Of a stretch of 6,587 nucleotides of DNA, positions 1 to 5,470 are shown one piece after another (the first letter of the stretch is position 1; each line of letters begins with the position of its first letter). The notes beneath the pieces are model-generated. The model was not told the origin of the DNA. It did no database searches and worked only from the letters and a program-made list of their open reading frames with translations. The DNA lies in the NCBI GenBank assembly GCA_003222835.1, contig QHXE01000642.1, positions 1-6,587 on the forward strand, read 5' to 3'. The stretch is from Acidobacteriota bacterium. Its GTDB lineage: Bacteria > Acidobacteriota > Blastocatellia > Pyrinomonadales > Pyrinomonadaceae. The position numbers were made by a program, and so were the translations under genes.

Positions 1-558
1 GAGGCGGAGAAGTGGCTCGATCATCTAACTTCCTGCAGCCCCTGCTACCGTGATTTCTCTCAGTTCCAAACTGCGTATCGAAGCCGGAGAACGAGGACCC
101 TGGTGGCCATCGCTGCAACCATCCTGATGCTCGCTTTTGCTGGTTGGGCTTTGCTCCCAAGACAAAAGACACCGTTGGTCCTAAGGCCAAACGAACCGAC
201 GGCACCAAGACAAGAGGAGCCGTTGGTTACGCAAACCGCCGTGCTCGACTTGAGGGATCGTTCCCCCCAGCGCGGCGCGGAGCCGGGTCTCGCCCTGCCG
301 CCGCTCGAGATGGCTCGCAACATGTCTCACCTCGAGATCTATCTTCCCTTTGGAAGCAACGAGGGACTTTACGATGTTCGCCTCACGACGACACAAGGCG
401 AGTCAGTCCTTGTTGCAAAAGGAAGGGCAAAACTCAAACAAGGCCTCACTTCCATGGGAGTCGATGTGCCCCCTTCTACGATTCGCTCGGGCCGGTATAT
501 TTTGCAGATCCGAAAGCGCGGCTGGGAATGGTCTTCCTTTCCGTTAGTCGTGCGCTAA
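1..558 (+). CDS. Zinc-finger (HxxxCxxC) membrane anti-sigma-like protein, 5' end missing
   Basis: The reading frame is open from base 1, so this is the last 185 residues of a gene that starts left of the window. The GTG at 103 lies inside the transmembrane helix and is not the start. Visible residues 8-15 read HLTSCSPC, the His-x3-Cys-x2-Cys signature of zinc-binding anti-sigma factors (zf-HC2/ZAS). A basic stretch (about 27-32, RSRRTR) precedes a single hydrophobic helix (about 34-52). Then come a Pro/Thr/Arg-rich linker (about 53-95) and a C-terminal domain of about 85 residues with alternating beta-type segments, ending in GRYILQIRKRGWEWSSFPLVVR-like sequence rich in aromatic and basic residues. 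The expected topology is zinc finger in the cytoplasm and C-terminal domain outside. In the family, such proteins hold an ECF sigma factor inactive until a signal releases it. That role is inferred here, since no sigma factor gene is visible. The stop TAA is at 556-558. The TPR-CHAT gene follows after 340 bases. Confidence 0.82.
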   Translation, partial: EAEKWLDHLTSCSPCYRDFSQFQTAYRSRRTRTLVAIAATILMLAFAGWALLPRQKTPLVLRPNEPTAPRQEEPLVTQTAVLDLRDRSPQRGAEPGLALPPLEMARNMSHLEIYLPFGSNEGLYDVRLTTTQGESVLVAKGRAKLKQGLTSMGVDVPPSTIRSGRYILQIRKRGWEWSSFPLVVR

Positions 559-612
559 ACGTGTCCGGATCCAGGGGAACTTCAGGGAAGCGCCTGTGGG
601 GGGCGGTCAAAG

Positions 613-640
613 CGTGAGGTGAGACTATCTCGTGAGGTGA
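613..640. repeat. Direct repeat CGTGAGGTGA, two copies
   Basis: The 10-mer CGTGAGGTGA occurs exactly at 613-622 and 631-640. The spacing is 18 bases, slightly under two helical turns. It could be a tandem regulator-binding site or a chance duplication. Nothing else supports either reading. Confidence 0.45.
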
Positions 641-658
641 ATCGTGCAAACAAAGGCA

Positions 659-722
659 CCGAGCGGTCGGTATCGCGTCATAGGGCTAAGTCCAACCGAC
701 ACTCTAACATGTCCGAGCGGTC
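659..722. repeat. Direct repeat CCGAGCGGTC, two copies
   Basis: The 10-mer CCGAGCGGTC occurs exactly at 659-668 and 713-722, 54 bases apart. Its core GCGGTC also occurs at 603-608. The function is unknown. It lies in the same non-coding leader as the 613-640 repeat. Confidence 0.45.
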
Positions 723-884
723 TACGTCTACAATGACGTCGGCGAGATTTTGTACGAGTCAGGCTCTGAAGCGCAGCGGCGTGGAAGGATCGAAAAGCCA
801 AATCACGGGAAGATTTAGCTAACGTTGAAATGGCCCAACTTGGTGGGAGCTTTCGTGGAAACAGATTGGTGCTTCTCGAACCGT

Positions 885-889
885 AGGGA
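885..889 (+). promoter_or_regulatory. Shine-Dalgarno AGGGA for the CHAT gene
   Basis: AGGGA ends nine bases before the GTG at 899. An in-frame TAG at 884-886 closes the frame just upstream, so GTG 899 is the first possible start. It also places a signal peptide at the very N-terminus, which supports the choice. Confidence 0.6.
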
Positions 890-898
890 ACAACAGCC

Positions 899-3520
899 GT
901 GAATCTGAAGCGAGCCGTGATCTTGATATCCTTGGGCGCGGCGGTTTCCGTTTCGATCCGAGCGAAAGCGCCGAGCGACGATCCTGACGCCTTGCTAAAA
1001 CGAGCGCTTCATTTTGGCGACTTGTACAACTGGGCGGACGCGGGGCCTTTGTTTGTCCAGGCTGAGGAACTCTACGCTGCGCGTGGCGACAAGCGCGATG
1101 CTTTGTACGCGCATCTGGGCCGCATACGCTCGACGATGGAGCAGCTTTCTCTTCCAGAGGTATCCGAGGAACTTGAAAATGCGCTAGAGGGCAATCCGCT
1201 GCTTCAATCGGACAGAGAACTCAGGTTGTTTTGCCTCATGGTTCTTGGGGACATCGATGGTGAGATCGACGCCGCGCCAATGCGCCGCGATTGGGAAGCA
1301 GCGCTCAAGGTCGCCCACGAACTCGGCGACAAGAAGCTGGAAAACCGCGCCTCAGGGGAGCTCGGATTCGCATTGTTTCTTGAAGGGGATATGGCCTCCG
1401 CACGCCAGAGAGTCGCGAGCGCACTCATGGGTGCGCTGCTGCTAGGCGATACAGGTGCACAAATCCGCTACTTGGCCGCAATCGGACACGCTTTTGTGCA
1501 GATGGGCTCCTACGACGACGCTCTCAGTTATTTCGACAAGGCGCTGAAGATCGCAGCTGCCAATCCTGATGCCGGGTACCAGTTCGTTGTCAATGAAGGT
1601 AGGCTCCAAGCCTTACGTGGTATGGGAAAACTTGACGCCGCTGAACAGCTCGCCAACGAGATCATCGATCAATCCCGCGCCAGGCAAAAACACGTTAAAG
1701 AAACGCAGGCCCTCATTACAGCGGGCACCGTAGCGAATGCAAGGGCTGATCGAGCGAAGGCGATTGAACTCTTCAAGGAGGCTATCGACTTGGCTCAAAA
1801 GGGTCGGTTCACTCGGCTATTAGCCGACGCCCAGTTCTATTTGGAAGACATGTATCGCAAGAAGGGCGACCTTCGGATGGCAGAATCACTGGCCTCAGCC
1901 GCTGCTGAGGCAACCCAGAGCAGCGGCGACCTCTACTTACTTCCAATGCGCCTGCAAGCGCTCGCGCAATTGCAAGTGAGCCAAGGAAAATATCTCGAGG
2001 CAAGCGACACGTATGATCGCGCCTCCGACATCCTGGATACGATGATCGGCAACGTCACTTCTGCGGCAGGCAAAATCGGCCTCGTTAACTCCATGAGCGC
2101 CATTTACGCAGAGCACTTCGCCTTGGCCGCTGACCACTTGAAAGACAATGCGAAGGCCTTCTCCGTTCTTGAGCACGCCCGCGGCCGCGTAACAACCGAG
2201 CTTCTGATGAGCGGAAGGCCTTCCGATACTCCGCAGGAGCTCGAAATTCAGAAGCAAATCAGCCGCTTGAATCTGGACCTAGCGAAGGCGAAGTCCATGG
2301 GGAAGATCCACGAAATTCGTGACCAGATTTTTCTGGCCGAACAGGCCCGATGGCTCACTCCAGTGCTGGGAGAGTGGAATCCTAGGCCGTGGCAGACGAT
2401 TCCGTTGGGGCGCATACGAGAGAGTCTCGCTTCAGGCGAACTTGTTCTTGAATACGTTTTGGCAGAACCGCATTCCTATTGTTTGGTCATCACCAACGAT
2501 TCCGCGCGCATCACGTCTCTTAAAGATCGCGCGAGCATCGAAAGCTCTGTTCTTGGCTATCTGACAACGCTGAAAACAAAAGCCTCATCGAAATCCCAAG
2601 GACAAGAACTCTATGCGACTCTCTTGAAAAATATCCCCGAGCTCGCGAGGAAGAAGCGACTTATCATCGTGCCCGACGGCTGGCTCCATCTCCTACCTTT
2701 CGACGCCCTGGTTGACCGCAGCGGCCGTTACCTAATCTTTTCGCACACGATAACCTACGCGTCTTCTGCGAGCTTCCTGCATTTGGTTAAGGCGGCAGCG
2801 CCACGGCCCGCGCAACAGCTATTTCTCGGCGTCGGCGGTATCCCTTACGAGCAAAATGCGGAGCTCGCCAAAATCGCCACGCTGCGGGGATACGTCAGCA
2901 GGCGGTTGGTCAACCTGCCCGCCTCCAAAGAGGAGATTCTAGCGGCGCAGGCAGTAACGCATAGTGACGCTCACAGCATACTCACTGGCACAAACGCAAC
3001 AAAGTCTGCGTTCGAACACTCCGCTTTGGAAGAACATGCGATCATCCATCTGGCAGTGCATGGCATTGCAAACGAACAGCATCCGGACCGAGCAGCGTTG
3101 ATACTTCTTAGTGACACTTCATCTGGAGACGACGGTATCCTGGAAGCAAGCGAAATCGTGCACTTGCACACGAACGCCGATCTCGTTGTCTTATCGGCAT
3201 GCGATACGGCGGTTGGCCGTTTGCAAGGCGAAGAAGGAATCGCCAATCTTTCGCTCGCATTCCAGTTAGCTGGCGCGAAGACTGTTGTCTCGACTTTTTG
3301 GAGCATTGACGACATGACGGCTCTCTACCTGATGAAGCGTTTTTACACTCGCTTGGCCGCGAAGAATACAATCGCATCTGCTTTGACCTTGGCTAAGCGG
3401 GACATGCTGAGGGTCTACGGTCCAGAAGCCGTTCCCTACTACTGGGCCGGGTTCAAATTAGAAGGCGCCGCCGACCGTTCAATCGACATCGGTTCCAAGA
3501 AATTAACTGAGACAAAGTGA
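899..3520 (+). CDS. Secreted TPR-CHAT cysteine protease
   Basis: The product has 873 residues from a GTG start. Residues 1-24 look like a signal peptide: basic MNLKR, a hydrophobic core, and an AKA cleavage site before PSDDP. Residues about 30-385 are helical repeats of TPR type; the clearest units are near 150-182, 190-222, 270-300, 308-340 and 350-383. They would form a substrate- or partner-binding solenoid. Residues about 500-855 are a complete CHAT (caspase-like, clan CD) domain: LLPFDAL at 598-604, the catalytic His721 in HLAVHG, the catalytic Cys768 in LSACDT, then the conserved GEEG (777-780), FQLAGAKTVVSTFWSIDD (788-805) and YYWAGFKL (847-854). The His/Cys dyad is intact, so an active cysteine endopeptidase is likely; the substrate is unknown. 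It is followed after 13 bases by the S41 peptidase gene, probably on the same transcript. CHAT proteins fused to TPRs are known relatives of separase and of the Craspase protease, but no CRISPR component is visible here. Confidence 0.93.
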   Translation: MNLKRAVILISLGAAVSVSIRAKAPSDDPDALLKRALHFGDLYNWADAGPLFVQAEELYAARGDKRDALYAHLGRIRSTMEQLSLPEVSEELENALEGNPLLQSDRELRLFCLMVLGDIDGEIDAAPMRRDWEAALKVAHELGDKKLENRASGELGFALFLEGDMASARQRVASALMGALLLGDTGAQIRYLAAIGHAFVQMGSYDDALSYFDKALKIAAANPDAGYQFVVNEGRLQALRGMGKLDAAEQLANEIIDQSRARQKHVKETQALITAGTVANARADRAKAIELFKEAIDLAQKGRFTRLLADAQFYLEDMYRKKGDLRMAESLASAAAEATQSSGDLYLLPMRLQALAQLQVSQGKYLEASDTYDRASDILDTMIGNVTSAAGKIGLVNSMSAIYAEHFALAADHLKDNAKAFSVLEHARGRVTTELLMSGRPSDTPQELEIQKQISRLNLDLAKAKSMGKIHEIRDQIFLAEQARWLTPVLGEWNPRPWQTIPLGRIRESLASGELVLEYVLAEPHSYCLVITNDSARITSLKDRASIESSVLGYLTTLKTKASSKSQGQELYATLLKNIPELARKKRLIIVPDGWLHLLPFDALVDRSGRYLIFSHTITYASSASFLHLVKAAAPRPAQQLFLGVGGIPYEQNAELAKIATLRGYVSRRLVNLPASKEEILAAQAVTHSDAHSILTGTNATKSAFEHSALEEHAIIHLAVHGIANEQHPDRAALILLSDTSSGDDGILEASEIVHLHTNADLVVLSACDTAVGRLQGEEGIANLSLAFQLAGAKTVVSTFWSIDDMTALYLMKRFYTRLAAKNTIASALTLAKRDMLRVYGPEAVPYYWAGFKLEGAADRSIDIGSKKLTETK

Positions 3521-3526
3521 GGAAGG
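3520..3526 (+). promoter_or_regulatory. Strong Shine-Dalgarno AGGAAGG for the S41 gene
   Basis: AGGAAGG overlaps the last base of the CHAT stop codon and lies seven bases before ATG 3534. An in-frame TAA at 3504-3506 rules out an N-terminal extension carrying a missed signal peptide. The arrangement favours co-transcription and translational coupling with the CHAT gene. Confidence 0.75.
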
Positions 3527-3533
3527 TGTCCCA

Positions 3534-4811
3534 ATGCCCACTACCCACGAGACGTCGCACCTTCTAACGCATAAGGAGCGCACGAAAATCATCAACTCCG
3601 TCAAAAAGCTAGTTCCCGAGCGGTACATCAACATAAGTAACCCAAATCAGGATTACGGTCCTTGGCTTGCCTTGGTTGACGAACGCATGCCGCATCTCAT
3701 GAACGATGATGTACCCGCTTTTGAGGCCGGCGTAAGCGAACTCCTCAAGTCCTTGGGCAGCAGCCATACTGCTTTTTTTCACGAGCGACGCGACAGTATT
3801 CCGCCACCTTACTCGATCAATGCGACGTTGCGCCCAGTGGATACCACTCATGGGAAGCGTTGGATGTTCGTGGATGTAATCGAAGACGGAGTTGCCTCTC
3901 AAGCAGGAATCCGCCCCGGCGAATTCCTGCTTTCCATTGATTCCGAGCCGGTGGTCCCGCCGAAAACCGCAAACTTCCGCATCGGCGGCAATCATAATGT
4001 AGAGATCGGCAGCTTCAACGGGAATAAGCGCCAAGTCACCTTTGAAATCCCAAACCGAGCGGCAAAAGACCGGCCGCCGATGATCGAGCCGCGTAGCCTC
4101 TCGTGTCGCTTGCTGGTCTCAGATGTCGGATATGTCCGAGTGGCAACATTCCCTGGAGCCGTGGGCCAGAGTTTTGCCAAGGCGTTGGACGACGCCATTC
4201 GCGACTTGAAAGCTCAAGGCATTGGACGTCTCATCGTGGATGTCCGAGGGAACATCGGCGGCGGCCTAGGCTCTTTGCGGCTTATGAGTTATCTCTGTCC
4301 TGGCAAGGTGGAAATAGGCCATAGCCTGACTCGCCGGCGTTTTCGGAATGGCTATCGTAAGGAAAGTCTAACCCGAATCGGCAAGATTCCGGCGACAAAA
4401 GCAGAGCTGCTTATGATGGCTATGCGCTTCAAAGTCTTCCAGCGCGACCGCTCATTGGTCCTTGTTTCGGAGGGCCTCGGCCCTCAGCCATTCCACGGTC
4501 GCACGGTTCTTCTAATCAATGAGCATACGCATAGTGCGGCTGAAATGGTCGCGAGCTTCGCTAGGCAAAATCGCTTCGCCACCCTAGTCGGCACGAGAAC
4601 AGCAGGTCAGGTTCTCGGAGGCGCCAATTTTAAGCTAGTCGGCGGCTATATCCTGCGCATTCCCGTCGCGGGCTGGTATACGTGGCGGGGAGAATGCATA
4701 GAGGGCAAGGGCGTGGAGCCGGACGTCGCCGTCGAAAACTCGGCAGAATCCCTCAGCGTTGGGGTTGACACGCAACTGGAGAAAGCGCTGCAGATCGTGC
4801 AAAGTCTTTGA
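3534..4811 (+). CDS. PDZ-containing S41 family serine peptidase, no signal peptide
   Basis: The product has 425 residues from ATG behind a strong Shine-Dalgarno. Residues 12-90 form an N-terminal helical part ending in LGSSHTAFF (74-82), the S41 'GD/S-x-HT' motif. Residues about 95-172 are a PDZ domain with the substrate-groove segment ASQAGIRPGEFLLSID (121-136). Residues about 195-400 are the S41 catalytic domain: VDVRGNIGG (235-243), the nucleophile Ser334 in HTHSAAEMV, GTRTAGQVLGG (353-363), and EGKGVEPD (390-397). In CtpA-type S41 enzymes the general base is a Lys 25 residues after the Ser; here that position is Gln359. Ser77-His78, Ser334 and Glu390 instead match in order the Ser-His-Ser-Glu set of tricorn protease. 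The N-terminus shows no hydrophobic leader, so a cytoplasmic location is predicted, unlike the CHAT protease before it. It probably cleaves protein C-termini or peptides recognised by the PDZ domain. The substrate is unknown. Confidence 0.92.
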   Translation: MPTTHETSHLLTHKERTKIINSVKKLVPERYINISNPNQDYGPWLALVDERMPHLMNDDVPAFEAGVSELLKSLGSSHTAFFHERRDSIPPPYSINATLRPVDTTHGKRWMFVDVIEDGVASQAGIRPGEFLLSIDSEPVVPPKTANFRIGGNHNVEIGSFNGNKRQVTFEIPNRAAKDRPPMIEPRSLSCRLLVSDVGYVRVATFPGAVGQSFAKALDDAIRDLKAQGIGRLIVDVRGNIGGGLGSLRLMSYLCPGKVEIGHSLTRRRFRNGYRKESLTRIGKIPATKAELLMMAMRFKVFQRDRSLVLVSEGLGPQPFHGRTVLLINEHTHSAAEMVASFARQNRFATLVGTRTAGQVLGGANFKLVGGYILRIPVAGWYTWRGECIEGKGVEPDVAVENSAESLSVGVDTQLEKALQIVQSL

Positions 4812-4820
4812 GACATAATT

Positions 4821-4918
4821 GCCCGTCTGCGGCGGGCCGGAAACGGCGCCCCTGCCAGGCGGGCTGCATACAGAAAAGTCTGTACCTAACAAAGCGCCCA
4901 ACCAGACACACGCAGACG
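4821..4918 (+). other. Foldable GC-rich segment with nested inverted repeats
   Basis: This begins ten bases after the S41 stop. CGTCTGCG at 4824-4831 is the exact reverse complement of CGCAGACG at 4911-4918. Inside it are a hairpin GCCG-GAAA-CGGC (4836-4847, a GNRA tetraloop, extendable with a bulged G to 4834-4850) and a perfect hairpin TACAGA-AAAG-TCTGTA (4869-4884). These three helices are mutually compatible, giving a multibranch fold. A competing hairpin GCCCG/CGGGC (4821-4825 with 4833-4837) also exists. No T-tract follows, so it is not a standard intrinsic terminator. It may be a 3' UTR structure, a small structured RNA, or the relic of a mobile element end. The function is unknown. 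Confidence 0.35.
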
Positions 4919-4949
4919 AACAGCCGTTGAACTGGCCAAGGTGGCGCGC

Positions 4950-5132
4950 ATGGATAGAAAGGAGTTCAATTGTACAACCTGGTTGCACAAGGCGGCGTCA
5001 CTCCCAAAAGAAGACTTCAAAGGGGAAGTGAAAAAATACCTGACCGGCCGAAAGACCGAATCTTGCCCGGTGAGCAGCAAAATCGGTTCTTGCACGAGAT
5101 TACGAGTACGCCGTGCCGCGATTAACGCCTAA
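4950..5132 (+). CDS. Short unrecognised ORF, possibly a gene remnant
   Basis: ATG at 4950 opens a 60-codon frame, with AAGGTGG about six bases upstream (4938-4944). The first 38 residues read like real protein (MDRKEFNCTTWLHKAAS, then a Lys/Glu-rich helix to about GRKTES). After that the composition degrades. A second frame, opening at TTG 4970 behind AAAGGAG (4958-4964) and ending at 5125, contains a protein-like LPGEQQNRFLHEI (5063-5101). One reading is a single small gene whose head is in the first frame and whose tail is in the second after an indel near 5060. The other is that one of the two is a chance ORF. It overlaps the start of the HNH remnant. I do not recognise a family. Confidence 0.25.
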   Translation: MDRKEFNCTTWLHKAASLPKEDFKGEVKKYLTGRKTESCPVSSKIGSCTRLRVRRAAINA

Positions 5133-5383
5133 ACAACCTCGCATTCGAATGGACCCAGGGGCAGAATGCGCCGCGTCCCGAGGCTATTGCCTGGAGATGA
5201 TCTGCGCGGACTTTCTGACCGGAGCCAATATTCAAGATGTACAAGAGCGGCGCATCTGAGAACCTATAACTATAAGTTCATCATATCCAGACGCGATGTC
5301 GTCTTGGGAATGACAGCTCAGAGAATTTGATCATGCTGTGCGCCAGGTGCCATGAGTCTCTCCACCGCAATCGCCTATGTTAG
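5113..5383 (+). pseudogene. Broken HNH endonuclease gene
   Basis: This is not visible as one open frame, but the pieces of a small HNH nuclease lie in order. GTG 5113 starts MPRLTPKQPRIRMDPGA (frame of 5113), the usual N-terminus of short HNH proteins of this kind. Bases about 5222-5247, in a second frame, give RSQYSRCTR, the first half of the CxxC zinc knuckle. Bases 5249-5383, in a third frame, give GASENL, then VHHIQTR (5276-5296), GNDSSENLIMLCARCHESLH (5306-5365) and the stop TAG at 5381-5383. The HH, Asn and CxxCH residues of the HNH fold are all recognisable. The damage comprises at least two frame changes, loss of the second Cys of the first knuckle, and two in-frame stops (TAA 5267-5269 and 5273-5275) inside a duplicated hexamer. 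About ten codons more than usual separate the N-terminal motif from the first Cys. The intact family is a small DNA-cleaving or nicking nuclease; this copy cannot make one. Confidence 0.78.
5264..5275. repeat. Tandem hexamer CTATAA x2 inside the HNH remnant
   Basis: CTATAA is repeated back to back at 5264-5269 and 5270-5275, exactly between GASENL and VHHI. HNH relatives have one residue, often Gln, between Leu and Val. A CAA-to-TAA change followed by duplication of six bases would explain both stop codons. Confidence 0.5.
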
Positions 5384-5470
5384 GAATCCCTAAACCTAAA
5401 CCAAGTCGCCATTGATCTTAGTTTTGCTGCCGGAGGAGCAGTGGGCTAGTTCGGTCAAATTCTGATATCG
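5384..5470. other. Convergent intergenic gap, no terminator found
   Basis: This 87-base gap lies between the HNH remnant (+) and the beta-propeller gene (-). It contains only weak 4-bp inverted repeats (CTGC/GCAG near 5427-5442) without a T-tract on either strand. I see no promoter or RNA gene. Confidence 0.4.

Larger units (their letters stand above)
559..898. other. Intergenic leader upstream of the CHAT gene, no convincing gene
   Basis: This 340-base gap separates the anti-sigma-like gene from the CHAT gene. A 67-codon open frame (619-822, +) exists, but its translation is low-complexity Arg/Ser-rich and shows no recognisable domain, so it is not called. Two pairs of exact 10-bp direct repeats lie in the first half (listed separately). 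No clear -35/-10 pair and no terminator with a T-tract was found. A gap this long suggests that the CHAT-S41 pair may have its own promoter, but the sequence does not settle this. Confidence 0.5.

Noticed and set aside
103..558. A complete gene starting at GTG 103
   Set aside because: This start falls in the middle of the hydrophobic helix, and the frame upstream to base 1 carries a clear HxxxCxxC zinc motif, so the gene is longer and truncated by the window edge.
576..610. ECF-type promoter (GGAACTT at 576-582 with GGTCAA at 605-610)
   Set aside because: The spacer is about 22 bases, well above the 16-17 expected for ECF promoters, and the -10 match is poor.
619..822. A 67-codon ORF in the leader
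   Set aside because: The translation is Arg/Ser-rich without domain signature, leader or convincing ribosome site, and the region carries direct repeats.
1937..2257. Antisense ORF opposite the CHAT gene (and a similar one at 3609-4034 opposite the S41 gene)
   Set aside because: Both lie wholly within strongly supported genes and show no recognisable motif.
899..3520. A Craspase (type III-E CRISPR) TPR-CHAT component
   Set aside because: No gRAMP/Cas7-11, Csx30, repeat array or cas gene is present, and a signal peptide would place the protein outside the cytoplasm.
4884..4932. An integron attC-like site: ACCTAAC (RYYYAAC) to GTTGAAC (GTTRRRY)
   Set aside because: The outer heptamers pair only partly, the inner core-site pair is absent, the element is only 49 bp, and no cassette array or integrase is visible.
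5388..5402. Telomere-like CCTAAACCTAAACC
   Set aside because: Only two short units in a bacterial intergenic region; chance is the simplest explanation.
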